Positions 6,686-15,201 of a DNA stretch of 24,618 nucleotides are shown one piece after another. This DNA comes from Gammaproteobacteria bacterium. Its GTDB lineage: Bacteria > Pseudomonadota > Gammaproteobacteria > Steroidobacterales > Steroidobacteraceae. The notes under the pieces were generated by a model, which saw only the letters and a list, made by a program, of their open reading frames with translations, was not told where the DNA came from and ran no database searches. Both the position numbers and the translations under genes were made by a program. Positions within the stretch are counted from its first letter, which is position 1. Every line of letters starts with the position of its first letter. The stretch spans positions 1 to 24,618 of the forward strand of contig VBNP01000054.1 in the NCBI GenBank assembly GCA_005877965.1, in the 5' to 3' direction.

Positions 6686-8248
6686 ATGCCGCTCATACGC
6701 CCGATCATCCGCCTCGTGCTGGTTGCAGCGGCCGCGATGCTGCTGAGCGCCTGTGCGAGTCTCACCGAGCGCGCGGGGCTCCCGCCATCCATCGAGCGTG
6801 CCGAGGCGCTCGAGCGTGCCGGCGATGCCGCGGGCGCGGCGCGCGTGTACGAGGATCTGGCGGCCCAGAACGGTGGTGCGGAGCGCAACGCGCTCCTGCT
6901 GCGCGCGGCGCGCGGCTACCTTGCGGCCCACCATGCGGAGGACGCGGCGCGCGTGCTGGCGATGCCCGAAGGCCCGCTGTCCGCGGAGCAGAGCAGCGAG
7001 CGCGCGCTCTCCAACGTCGAGCTCGCCATCGAGCGCGGCCAGGGGAAGGAGGCGTTGCAGCAGCTCGCCGCAATCGCCGAACCGCGCAGCGCTGCGCAGG
7101 CGGCGCGCTATCACGAACTGCAGGCGCGCGCGACCGGCCGCCCCGCGGGCGGCTTCCCCGGCGCAGCGCCGGAGGAGGAGATCGGGCCGCACATCGCGCT
7201 GCTGTTGCCGATCACCGGCCGCGCGGCAGCCGCCGCCATCAGCGTGCGCGATGGTTTCATGACGGCGTATTACCAGGTCCGGGCGGCTGAGCGACCGCGG
7301 GTGCGCGTCTACGACACCGGCACGCACAGCGTGGCGGAGGCGCTGGCGCAGGCGACCCAACAGGGGGCCGACTTCATCGTCGGCCCGCTGACGCGCGAAG
7401 AGGTGGCGGCCGCGGCCGAGTTTTCCGTGGCGCGTGCACCGCTGCTGGCGCTCAATTTCCTGCCGGCGGAACAGCCGGCGCCGGCGCAGTTCTATCAGTA
7501 CGCGCTGTCGCCCGAGGACGAGGCGCGCCTCGCGGCGCGGCGCATCCTGGAGGAGCATCACCGCCGCGGAGTGGCGCTGGTGCCGGCGGGCGCTTGGGGC
7601 GAGCGGGTGCTGGCCGCTTTCAAACAGGAGCTGCAGGGCGGCGGGGGCGAGCTCCTCGGCACCGCGGTCATCGATGCCTCACGCACCGACTACACCGCTT
7701 CGATCACCGAGGTGCTGCGCATCAGCGACAGCACGGCGCGCTACCGGCGCCTGGAGTCCGCACTCGGTACCAGGCTGCAGTTCGAGCCGCGGCGTCGCGG
7801 CGACATCGAGTTCATCTTCGCTGCGGCGCAGGCCAACACCGAACGCCTGCTGCGGCCGCAGCTGCGCTTTCATTACGCCGGTGACATACCCACCTACGCG
7901 ACCTCCGATGCCTTCGAGCCGGACGTGCGCGCCAACGAGGAACTCGACGGTCTGATGTTCCCCGACATGCCGTGGATGCTGGGCGGGGAGCTGGCGGACG
8001 CCGTGCGCAACGCCACCCGCGAGGCGTGGCCCAGCGGCGGCCCGCAGCGCGGCCGGCTGTTCGCGTTCGGCTTCGATGCATTGCGCCTGGCGCAGGCGCT
8101 GCGCCAGCGCGGCGCCCCGGGCAACATCAGCCTCGAGGGTCTGACCGGACGCCTGAGTGTCGATCCCGAGCGGCGCGTGCACCGCGAGATGGGCTGGGCG
8201 CAATTGCACAACGGCGAGCTGCGGTTGTTGCCGGCGCCGGAGCCTTGA
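6686..8248 (+). CDS. lpoA: Outer-membrane lipoprotein LpoA, penicillin-binding protein activator
   Basis: LpoA is anchored in the outer membrane and reaches through the periplasm to stimulate the transpeptidase of PBP1A. The 520-aa product starts at ATG 6686 with a lipoprotein signal ending LLSAC (lipidated Cys23). A helical TPR-like part covers about 28-148. The C-terminal domain (from about 168, GPHIALLLPITGRAAAAA) has the fold of periplasmic binding proteins, with ADFIVGPLTREEV and ATSDAFEPDVRANEELDG. E. coli LpoA is 678 aa and related proteins are around 600. Here the helical part stops near ARYHELQARA and lacks the later Trp-rich helices (the GWL-type segment). That loss may be real or an assembly deletion near 7127-7160. 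Position between rsmI and yraN strongly supports the name. Confidence 0.92.
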   Translation: MPLIRPIIRLVLVAAAAMLLSACASLTERAGLPPSIERAEALERAGDAAGAARVYEDLAAQNGGAERNALLLRAARGYLAAHHAEDAARVLAMPEGPLSAEQSSERALSNVELAIERGQGKEALQQLAAIAEPRSAAQAARYHELQARATGRPAGGFPGAAPEEEIGPHIALLLPITGRAAAAAISVRDGFMTAYYQVRAAERPRVRVYDTGTHSVAEALAQATQQGADFIVGPLTREEVAAAAEFSVARAPLLALNFLPAEQPAPAQFYQYALSPEDEARLAARRILEEHHRRGVALVPAGAWGERVLAAFKQELQGGGGELLGTAVIDASRTDYTASITEVLRISDSTARYRRLESALGTRLQFEPRRRGDIEFIFAAAQANTERLLRPQLRFHYAGDIPTYATSDAFEPDVRANEELDGLMFPDMPWMLGGELADAVRNATREAWPSGGPQRGRLFAFGFDALRLAQALRQRGAPGNISLEGLTGRLSVDPERRVHREMGWAQLHNGELRLLPAPEP

Positions 8249-8287
8249 TTCGATATAACACCTGACAACCAACACCTGATCCGGGCG

Positions 8288-8656
8288 ATGCTCACCGGGC
8301 GACAGCAAAGCGGTCGACGCGCCGAGGAGCTGGCTGCCGAATTCCTGCGCGCGCAAGGGTTCGAGATCGTGCAACGCAACTACCTGCGCCGGCTCGGCGA
8401 GCTCGACCTCATCGCGCGGGGCGCGCAGCTGCTGATCATTGCCGAGGTGCGCACCCGCTCGAGCGCCGCCTATGGCGGCGCGGCGGCGAGCGTCGACCGG
8501 CGCAAACAGCAGCGCATCACACGCGCCGCGAGCCAGCTCCTGCAGCAGCGTGCGGACCTCGCGCGCCTGCCGGTGCGATTCGACGTCATCGTGGTGCGGG
8601 ATCCGCACGGCGCCGCACCGCGCATCGAGTGGATCCGCCACGCGTTCGAGGCCTGA
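8288..8656 (+). CDS. yraN: YraN family (UPF0102) putative nuclease-fold protein
   Basis: Small conserved protein of unproven function with a predicted PD-(D/E)XK endonuclease-like fold. The 122-aa product has the family start GRRAEELAAEFLRAQGF and the core motif GELDLIA (37-43). EVRTR (53-57) stands where many members have EVKxR. A helical stretch follows (VDRRKQQRITRAASQLLQQ), and the end is RFDVIVV. The start ATG 8288 is 39 bases after lpoA, with only a weak ribosome site. A 9-bp direct repeat (8257-8265 and 8271-8279) fills part of the gap. In E. coli diaA and dolP follow yraN; here the dcw promoter follows instead. Confidence 0.93.
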   Translation: MLTGRQQSGRRAEELAAEFLRAQGFEIVQRNYLRRLGELDLIARGAQLLIIAEVRTRSSAAYGGAAASVDRRKQQRITRAASQLLQQRADLARLPVRFDVIVVRDPHGAAPRIEWIRHAFEA

Positions 8657-8808
8657 GCCGCCGCACGGCCGCGCTTTCCGTGAACCACTGTATAAACTGG
8701 GTCGGGCAAACCGCTGATTGTTAACAGTGAACGCGCCGTAGGGCTTTCCCGACACTGTGGTTTTTCACATAAGTCGTTGTGACTGCGACGAATTTCTCAC
8801 TATTTGAA

Positions 8809-8837
8809 TTGACATAGCTCGCCCCCGATTCCATAGT
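8809..8837 (+). promoter_or_regulatory. Promoter of the dcw cluster (Pmra)
   Basis: TTGACA (8809-8814) and CATAGT (8832-8837) are separated by 17 bases, a near-consensus sigma-70 promoter. The start point would be near 8844, about 48 bases before mraZ and within the TGGGN box array, so MraZ bound there should block initiation. No other equally good promoter is visible downstream in the cluster. Confidence 0.82.
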
Positions 8838-8871
8838 GGCGCCCAGTGGGAGAAAGTGGGGGGGAATGGGG
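8837..8871 (+). promoter_or_regulatory. MraZ operator: phased TGGGN repeats
   Basis: TGGGA (8847-8851), TGGGG (8857-8861) and TGGGG (8867-8871) are spaced exactly 10 bases start to start, with 5-base spacers. This is the MraZ box arrangement known from E. coli and Mycoplasma. A fourth, imperfect unit TGGCG (8837-8841) keeps the same 10-base phase and overlaps the last base of the -10 box. The array sits between the promoter and mraZ, as expected for autoregulation. Confidence 0.9.
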
Positions 8872-8891
8872 CGATCTCGCCCTGACGGGTT

Positions 8892-9344
8892 ATGTTTCGC
8901 GGTGCAACAAAGATCACCCTGGACGACAAGGGGCGGATGGTCATGCCCAACCGCTACCGGGAGCAGATCACCGAGCTCGCCCAGGGGAAATTGGTCGTCA
9001 CCGTCGACAAGGACCAGTGCCTCCTCATCTATCCCCTGCCCGAATGGGAACAGATCGAACGCAAGCTGATGAGCCTGCCCAGCCTGAACGCGACCGCGCG
9101 CCGGCTGCAACGGCTGATGGTAGGCCACGCGACCGATCTGCCCCTCGACGGGCATGGCAGGGTCCTGCTGCCGCCTGAGCTGCGCGAGTTCGCCAAGCTC
9201 GGGCGGCACGGAATGCTGATCGGTCAGGGCAATCGTTTCGAGCTGTGGGACGAGGCGCGCTGGAACGAGCGCCGCGACTCCTGGCTGGCGAACGAGGAAA
9301 CCCCGACCGATCTGCCCTCCGAGCTCGAGTCACTGTCGCTGTAA
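8892..9344 (+). CDS. mraZ: Transcriptional regulator MraZ
   Basis: MraZ is a DNA-binding ring-forming protein that represses its own promoter and the dcw genes behind it. The 150-aa product starts with the family's MFRGATKITLDDKGRMVMP and repeats the AbrB-like motif later as LPLDGHGRVLLPPELRE. These are the two swapped-hairpin SpoVT/AbrB domains (about 1-50 and 76-125). The ATG 8892 has no strong ribosome site, but it gives exactly the conserved N-terminus. It is the first gene of the cluster and lies 20 bases after the last TGGGN box. Confidence 0.97.
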   Translation: MFRGATKITLDDKGRMVMPNRYREQITELAQGKLVVTVDKDQCLLIYPLPEWEQIERKLMSLPSLNATARRLQRLMVGHATDLPLDGHGRVLLPPELREFAKLGRHGMLIGQGNRFELWDEARWNERRDSWLANEETPTDLPSELESLSL

Positions 9345-9415
9345 GGGGTTTTCGACAGGTTGGGCGTAGCCCGTGGCAAGCGCACTCATGGGGGCGGAGC
9401 GGTTCCGCTTCGCAG

Positions 9416-10342
9416 GTGGATGAGCACATACCGGTGCTCGCCGCAGAGGCGCTCGCGGGACTCGCTCTGGAGGGGGACGGTTACTATGTCGATGCGACGT
9501 TCGGGCGTGGCGGTCATACGTCATTACTACTCCAGGCCCTGGGTCGAGAGGGCCGCGTGCTCGCGCTCGATCGGGATCCGCAGGCCATCGCGGCCGGCCG
9601 GCAGCGTTTTGCCGACGAAATGCGGCTTACGCTCGTGCACGCGTCGTTTGCCGACCTCGTCACGCTCGTGCCGGCACATGCGCATGATCGTGCTTGCCGC
9701 GGTGTGCTCTTCGACCTCGGCGTGTCCTCGCCGCAGCTCGATGATCCGCAGCGCGGGTTCAGCTTCCGAACTGACGGCCCGCTCGACATGCGCATGGACC
9801 CGACGCGGGGCGAACCCGTTTCTGCGTGGATCGCTCGTGCGGGCGTTGACGAGATGCGTCAGGTGATCGCCACCTTCGGGGAGGAGCGTTTCGCGCGTCG
9901 CGTGGCGCAGGCCATCGCAGCGGCGCGGCGCACGCGCGCGCTCACCCGCACCGGCGAGCTCGCCGCCCTGATCGCCGGCGCCGTGCGCACGCGCGAGCCT
10001 GGCAAGCATCCCGCGACACGCACCTTCCAGGCGCTGCGCATGTTCATCAACGACGAGACGGGGCAGCTCGAGCGCGGCCTGAGCGGCGCGCTCGAGGCTC
10101 TCGCGCCCGGCGGGCGCCTCGCGGTCATCAGCTTCCATTCCCTCGAGGATCGCGTGGTCAAGCGCTTCATGCAGCGCGAGTCGCAGATCGACCCGGCCCT
10201 CAAGGATCTGCCGCTCGTGCCCGCCGGGGCGCGGCCGCGCCTGAAGCTCATCGGCCGCAAGAGCCGGCCGGCGCCGGCGGAGCTTGAGAAGAACCCGCGG
10301 GCCCGCAGCGCGCTGCTGCGCGTGGCGGAGCGACTCGCGTGA
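9416..10342 (+). CDS. rsmH: 16S rRNA (cytosine(1402)-N4)-methyltransferase RsmH (MraW)
   Basis: RsmH N4-methylates C1402 of 16S rRNA, completing the double modification begun by RsmI. From GTG 9416 it is 308 aa, normal for the family. It begins at the conserved HIPVLAAEAL, then the SAM-binding loop DATFGRGGHTS (26-36), DLGVSSPQLDDPQRGFSF, DMRMD, FGEERFARRVA and ISFHSLEDRVVKRF near the end. The frame stays open back to 9245, but those residues overlap mraZ and have no family resemblance; GTG 9416 is the last start before HIPVL. No ideal ribosome site is visible. The stop overlaps ftsL by four bases (GTGA). Confidence 0.96.
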   Translation: MDEHIPVLAAEALAGLALEGDGYYVDATFGRGGHTSLLLQALGREGRVLALDRDPQAIAAGRQRFADEMRLTLVHASFADLVTLVPAHAHDRACRGVLFDLGVSSPQLDDPQRGFSFRTDGPLDMRMDPTRGEPVSAWIARAGVDEMRQVIATFGEERFARRVAQAIAAARRTRALTRTGELAALIAGAVRTREPGKHPATRTFQALRMFINDETGQLERGLSGALEALAPGGRLAVISFHSLEDRVVKRFMQRESQIDPALKDLPLVPAGARPRLKLIGRKSRPAPAELEKNPRARSALLRVAERLA

Positions 10343-10617
10343 GCGGGCGCGCTACGCTCATCATCGCCATGCCGCTGCTGTGGCTCGCGGCGCTCGGCTC
10401 GGCGGCCGGCGCCGTCTACTGCAAGCACCGCGCACGGCAGATGTTCGTCGAGCTCGAGGCTTTGAACGCGCGCCGCGACAACCTGGAAATCGAATGGGGC
10501 CAGCTGCAGCTCGAGCAGAGTGCCTGGTCCACCCATGCCTTCGTCGAGCGTGTCGCGAGCGCCAAGCTCCACATGGCGATGCCGCCCCCGAAGGAGATCG
10601 AGATCATCGCGCCATGA
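10339..10617 (+). CDS. ftsL: Cell division protein FtsL
   Basis: FtsL is a small bitopic membrane protein that joins FtsB and FtsQ in the divisome and helps switch on FtsW-FtsI. The 92-aa product has a short N-terminus, one membrane helix (about 7-28), then a leucine-rich coiled coil (RARQMFVELEALNARRDNLE). The end LHMAMPPPKEIEII is typical of FtsL. The family is weakly conserved, so the name rests on topology, size and position between rsmH and ftsI. Start GTG and stop TGA overlap the neighbours by four bases on each side. Confidence 0.93.
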   Translation: MSGRATLIIAMPLLWLAALGSAAGAVYCKHRARQMFVELEALNARRDNLEIEWGQLQLEQSAWSTHAFVERVASAKLHMAMPPPKEIEIIAP

Positions 10618-12299
10618 AGATGCGCAGCGCACGCAAGCTCGCGCCGGGCTCGTTCCGCTGGCGGGCGCACCTGTTGCAGGGCCTCTTGGGCGTGAGCGCG
10701 CTGGCGCTGGCGTGGCGTGCGGTGAACCTGCAACTCGTCGATCACGGTTTTCTCGCCCGCGAGGGCGATGCGCGCTTCTCGCGCGTGCTCGACATCGCCG
10801 CGCACCGCGGCACCATCACCGACCGCTACGGCGAGCCGCTCGCGGTCAGCACGCCCGTGGACTCGGTGTGGGTGAATCCGCGCGAGCTGGCGCTCGCCAC
10901 CGAGCGCGCTGCAGCTCGACCGCCAGGAACTCGCGCGCCGCGTCACCAGCAATCTCGAGCGCGAGTTCCTGTATCTCGCGCGCCATCGCCAGCCCGCGGA
11001 AGCCGAGCAGATCAAGGCGCTCGGGATCCCGGGCGTGTACACCTCGCGCGAGTACCGCCGCTATTACCCCACCGGCGAGGTGACCGGGCACCTGCTCGGG
11101 TTCACCAACGTCGATGATGCCGGGCAGGAGGGCCTGGAGCTCGCCTTCGATCACTGGCTCGCCGGCGAGGATGGCGCGAAGCGTGTCATCCAGGACCGCT
11201 ACGGACGCATCGTCCAGAACGTGGAGAGCATCCGGCCGGCACGTCCGGGGCGCGACCTGGTGCTGTCGATCGACCTGCGCATCCAGTACCTCGCGTACCG
11301 TGAGCTGAAGGCGGCGATCCGCGATCAGCGCGCCCGCGCCGGCTCCGCGGTCGTGCTCGACGTCGCCAGCGGCGAGGTGCTCGCCATGGTGAACCAGCCC
11401 GCCTACAATCCCAACGACCGCGACCAGATCCAGAGCGGCGTCTATCGCAACCGCGCGGCCACCGATATCTTCGAGCCCGGCTCATCCATCAAGCCGTTCT
11501 TCGTGGTCGCCGGGCTCGCCTCGGGCAAATACGACAACCGCACCGTCATCGACACCTCGCCGGGTTTCTTCAAGGTCGGCGCGAAGATCTTCGAGGACGA
11601 GCACAACTACGGCGCGATCGACATCGCCACCGTGCTCGCCAAGAGCTCGAACGTCGGCATGGCGCACATCGCCCTCACGCTGCCGCCGCAGGAGATCTGG
11701 ACCATCCGGGGGAGTCGGCGGGTCTCCTGCCTGCCTACGCGCAGTGGCGTCCCATCGGCATCGTCACCATGTCCCACGGCTACGGCCTGTCGGTCACGCC
11801 GCTGCAGCTGGCGCACGCCTACGCAACCATCGGCGCGTTCGGCATCGCCCGTCCGGTGTCGTTCCTGCGCGTCGAGGGAGCGGCGCCCGGTGAGCGGGCG
11901 CTCGGAATCCGAGTCTGCCGCGAACTGGTCGGCATGCTCGAGTCGGTGGTCGCCGCGGACGGCACCGGCAAGCTCGCGGCCATCCCGGGCTACCGCGTAT
12001 CGGGCAAGACCGGCACCGCCTGGAAAGCCACCGCCGGCGGCTACTCGACCGATCGCTACATGGCGGTGTTCGGCGGGGTGGCGCCGGCGAGCGAGCCGCG
12101 CCTGGCCGCGGTGGTGGTCATCGATGAGCCGAGCGCGGGACTGCACATGGGCGGACAGGTCGCAGCTCCCGTATTCTCCAGGGTGATCGGCGGCGCGCTG
12201 CGCCTGCTCGCCGTGGCACCCGACCAGCCCGTCAAGGCGCCCGAGGAACTGCCGGCCAGCCCCGCCCTCGGCGACACGCGCACGGCGGCGCTGCCATGA
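10614..12299 (+). pseudogene. ftsI: ftsI, septal peptidoglycan transpeptidase (PBP3), broken by two frame disruptions
   Basis: FtsI cross-links septal peptidoglycan with FtsW. The gene reads in three segments. Residues 1-98 (membrane helix about 20-40, then HRGTITDRYGEPLAVSTPVDSV) run from ATG 10614 to about 10907. A second frame, about 10909-11706, carries the rest of the pedestal domain, the active-site SSIK (Ser codon 11482-11484) and SSN (11644-11652). The original frame resumes near 11709 (GESAGLLPAYAQW) and holds KTG (12006-12014). As written, translation from 10614 stops at 11117. A few residues seem missing at the first junction. At the second, about 15 seem missing, the stretch usually ending GFP before GESAG. 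The losses compensate, and every catalytic motif survives. The gene is essential in relatives, so sequencing or assembly error is more likely than decay. Confidence 0.9.
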
Positions 12300-13822
12300 G
12301 CGCAGCGGCGCACACGGGCGCCCGGGCGATGGCGCGCTCCCTCGCGCACCTCACCGCAGGCTTTGCCGCCGTGCCTGCGGAGGTGCTGGTGAGCGATGTG
12401 ACGCTGGACAGCCGCACCGCCACGCCCGGGGCGCTGTTTCTCGCCTGCCGGGGACGGACGCATCACGGGCTCGAATTCGCCGCCGACGCCGTGGCGCGCG
12501 GCGCACGCGCCGTGCTTTACGAGCGCGATGGCGACACCGGGGAGGCGGCCCCGCAGCTGCCGGTCGGCACCTTCGTCGCCGCGGTGCCCAAGCTCACCGA
12601 GCGCGCCGGCCTCATCGCCGATCGCTTCTTCGGTGCGCCTTCGCAGCAACTCACGGTCGCGGGCATCACCGGAACCAACGGCAAGACCACCTGTGCATGG
12701 CTGCTGGCGCAGGCGCTGCAGCACTGCCACCGGCCGGCCGCCTACATCGGCACGCTCGGTGTCGGCCTGCCCGCGCAGCTCACGCCCACCCTGCACACCA
12801 CCTCGGATGCGGTGAGCATTCACCGCCAGCTCGCGGCGCTGCGCGCCCTCGGCGCCGAATGCGTGAGCATGGAGGTGTCCTCGCACGCGCTCGACCAGGC
12901 GCGCGTCACCGGCGTGCGCTTCAACACCGCGGCCTTCACCAACCTGACCCGCGATCATCTTGACTATCACCTCACCATGCAGGCCTATGGCGCGGCCAAG
13001 GCGCGCCTGTTCGCCTCCCCCGGGCTCGCACACCGGGTCATCAACGTCGACGATCCGTTCGGGGCGCGCCTGGCCGAGGAGGGCTCCACGGCGAGCCTCA
13101 CCGTCACCACGCGCGCCGCGGCGGCGCTGCCGCGCGGCGTGCAGTTCGTGCGCGCCGCACGCATCACGCCCGATCCGGGCGGGCTGCTCATCGAGGTGGA
13201 GTCGAGCTTCGGGAACGCGCAGCTGCCGGTGCGCCTGATGGGCGAGTTCAACGCCGACAACGCGCTCACGGTGCTGGCGGTGCTGCTGGCGTGGAACATC
13301 CCGCTCACGGACGCGGTGCGCGCGCTGTCGGCGAGCCGCGCGGCGAGCGGGCGCATGGAGATGTTCGGCGGACGCGGGCGCACCCCGCTCGCCATCGTGG
13401 ACTACGCGCATACCCCCGATGCGCTCGCCAACGCGCTGCGCGCGGCGCGCCTGCACTGCCGCGGACAGCTGCGGGTGGTATTCGGCTGCGGCGGCGACCG
13501 CGACGCCGGCAAGCGTCCGCTCATGGGAAAGGTAGCGACCGAGCTCGCCGACGACATCATCGTGACCGACGACAACCCGCGGAGCGAGGATCCCGCGCGG
13601 ATCGTGGCGGACATCCTCGCCGGCGTGGTGCCGCGCGCGCCGCTCGTCATCGAGCATGACCGGGCGCTCGCCATCCACATGGCGCTGCAGCGCTCGGGCC
13701 CCGAGGACGTGGTGCTGATCGCCGGCAAGGGACACGAGCACTACCAGATCCACGGCAGCGCGCGGCGCGAGTTCCGCGACCAGGCGGTTGTGAGCGCCGA
13801 GCTCGCGAGGCTGCCGGCATGA
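12296..13822 (+). CDS. murE: UDP-MurNAc-tripeptide synthetase (meso-diaminopimelate-adding) MurE
   Basis: Cytoplasmic ATP-dependent ligase that adds the third stem residue to UDP-MurNAc-L-Ala-D-Glu. The 508-aa product has the N-terminal uridine-binding part (SRTATPGALFLACRG), ATP loop ITGTNGKTT (124-132), HTTSDAV, MEVSSHAL, FTNLTRDHLDYH, and DYAHTPDALANAL. DNPR at 426-429 is the signature of enzymes that choose meso-diaminopimelate over lysine, as expected in a Gram-negative. The C-terminal GKGHEHYQ is also present. Its ATG overlaps the ftsI stop (ATGA) and its own stop overlaps murF the same way. Confidence 0.98.
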   Translation: MSAAAHTGARAMARSLAHLTAGFAAVPAEVLVSDVTLDSRTATPGALFLACRGRTHHGLEFAADAVARGARAVLYERDGDTGEAAPQLPVGTFVAAVPKLTERAGLIADRFFGAPSQQLTVAGITGTNGKTTCAWLLAQALQHCHRPAAYIGTLGVGLPAQLTPTLHTTSDAVSIHRQLAALRALGAECVSMEVSSHALDQARVTGVRFNTAAFTNLTRDHLDYHLTMQAYGAAKARLFASPGLAHRVINVDDPFGARLAEEGSTASLTVTTRAAAALPRGVQFVRAARITPDPGGLLIEVESSFGNAQLPVRLMGEFNADNALTVLAVLLAWNIPLTDAVRALSASRAASGRMEMFGGRGRTPLAIVDYAHTPDALANALRAARLHCRGQLRVVFGCGGDRDAGKRPLMGKVATELADDIIVTDDNPRSEDPARIVADILAGVVPRAPLVIEHDRALAIHMALQRSGPEDVVLIAGKGHEHYQIHGSARREFRDQAVVSAELARLPA

Positions 13823-15201
13823 AGCGCACGCTGGCGGAGTTTGCGCGCGCCTGTGGTGGCCGACTGTCCGGGGCCGATGCCGCGTACACAGACGTGGTGA
13901 GCGACTCGCGCACGCTTGAGCCGCGACAGCTGTTCGTCGCGCTCCGGGGACCGAGGTTCGACGGCCACGAATTCGTCGGCGCGGCGCTCGCCCTTGGGGC
14001 CGCCGGCGCGCTGGTCGATGCCGAGCGGCCGGTGAAGCTGCCGCAGATCATCGTGCCCGATACCCAGGCGGCGCTCGAGCGCGGCGCGCGAGCCTGGCGC
14101 GCGCAGTTTCGCGGCGCACTGGTGGGCGTGGCGGGCAGCAACGGCAAGACCACCGCCAAGGAGATGACGGCCGCGATCCTCGGGCAGGCCGGCAACTGTC
14201 TCGCCACCCGCGGCAATCTCAACAACCACATCGGCGTGCCGCTGACGCTGCTGCGCCTGACGCCCGCGCATCGCTTCGCCGTGGTGGAAATGGGCGCCAA
14301 CCGGGCCGGCGAAGTCGCCGCCCTGGTCGGCATCGCGCGCCCCACCATCGGCATGATCACCAATGCCGGGGCCGAGCACCTCGAGGGCTTCGGCAGCCTC
14401 GAGGGCGTGGCGCGCGCCGAGGGCGAGATGGTCGCGGGACTCACCGCCGAAGCCACCGCCGTCATCAATGCGGACGACGAGTTCGCGGGCCTGTGGCGTG
14501 CGCTCACGCCGGCGCACGTGGTCACGTTCGGGCTACGGGAGCCCGCGGACTTCAACGCGATCGAGCTGCGCACCTCGGTCGGATCCGAGGGGTTCAGCAC
14601 CCAGTTCCGGCTCAGCGCCCCCGCGGGCAGCGCCGCGATTCGACTCGCCGTGGGCGGCGCCCACAACGTGGCCAATGCGCTGGCCGCCGCCGCCGCCGCG
14701 GCGAGCGCCGGCGCCAGCCTCGAGCACATCGCGGCGGGTCTGGCCGCGGTGCGCGCGGTTCCCGGGCGGCTGCAGTTCAAGCAGGCGGTGAGCGGCGCCT
14801 GGCTCATCGACGACTCCTACAACGCCAATCCCCCCTCGGTGCGTGCCGCCATCGAAGTGCTGGGCTCGCTCGCCGGCCGCAGGTGGCTGGTGCTGGGCGA
14901 CATGGCCGAGCTGGGCGAGTTCGCTCAAGCCGCGCACAGCGAGATCGGCGAATTTGCGCGTGCGCACGGCGTCGAACGCCTGTATGCAACCGGCGCGCTC
15001 GCGGCGCGCGCGGTGGACAGCTTCGGCGCGGGCGCGCAGTGGTTCCCCGACGCCGCGGCCCTCACCGCCGCGCTCACCCGGGAGCTCGGCCAGGCCGGCC
15101 CGCAGGTGCGCCTGCTCATCAAGGGCTCGCGCGTGAACCGCCTCGAGCGCGTGGTGGATGCGCTTGCCGCCGCCCCCACTGCCGGCACCGGCGGGCATTG
15201 A
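13819..15201 (+). CDS. murF: UDP-MurNAc-tripeptide-D-alanyl-D-alanine ligase MurF
   Basis: Adds the D-Ala-D-Ala dipeptide (made by Ddl, also in this cluster) to UDP-MurNAc-tripeptide, finishing the cytoplasmic precursor. The 460-aa product has SRTLEPRQLFVALRG, ATP loop GSNGKTT (106-112), ATRGNLNNHIGVPLTLL, MGANRAGEVA, NAGAEHLEGFGS and DDSYNANPPSVRAA, then VLGDMAELG and LIKGSR near the end. All are classic Mur ligase landmarks. It overlaps murE by four bases and directly abuts mraY with no gap (TGA then GTG). Confidence 0.98.
   Translation: MKRTLAEFARACGGRLSGADAAYTDVVSDSRTLEPRQLFVALRGPRFDGHEFVGAALALGAAGALVDAERPVKLPQIIVPDTQAALERGARAWRAQFRGALVGVAGSNGKTTAKEMTAAILGQAGNCLATRGNLNNHIGVPLTLLRLTPAHRFAVVEMGANRAGEVAALVGIARPTIGMITNAGAEHLEGFGSLEGVARAEGEMVAGLTAEATAVINADDEFAGLWRALTPAHVVTFGLREPADFNAIELRTSVGSEGFSTQFRLSAPAGSAAIRLAVGGAHNVANALAAAAAAASAGASLEHIAAGLAAVRAVPGRLQFKQAVSGAWLIDDSYNANPPSVRAAIEVLGSLAGRRWLVLGDMAELGEFAQAAHSEIGEFARAHGVERLYATGALAARAVDSFGAGAQWFPDAAALTAALTRELGQAGPQVRLLIKGSRVNRLERVVDALAAAPTAGTGGH

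Noticed and set aside
9245..9415. RsmH starting 57 codons earlier inside mraZ
   Set aside because: The extra residues overlap mraZ and have no resemblance to RsmH, which begins a few residues before HIPVL.
12056..13753. Long minus-strand frame (565 codons) opposite murE
   Set aside because: It is antisense to a fully conserved gene and made of His/Arg/Gly/Ala-rich sequence typical of GC-rich shadows. The same holds for the 659- and 668-codon minus-strand frames at 14533-16512 and 21134-23140.
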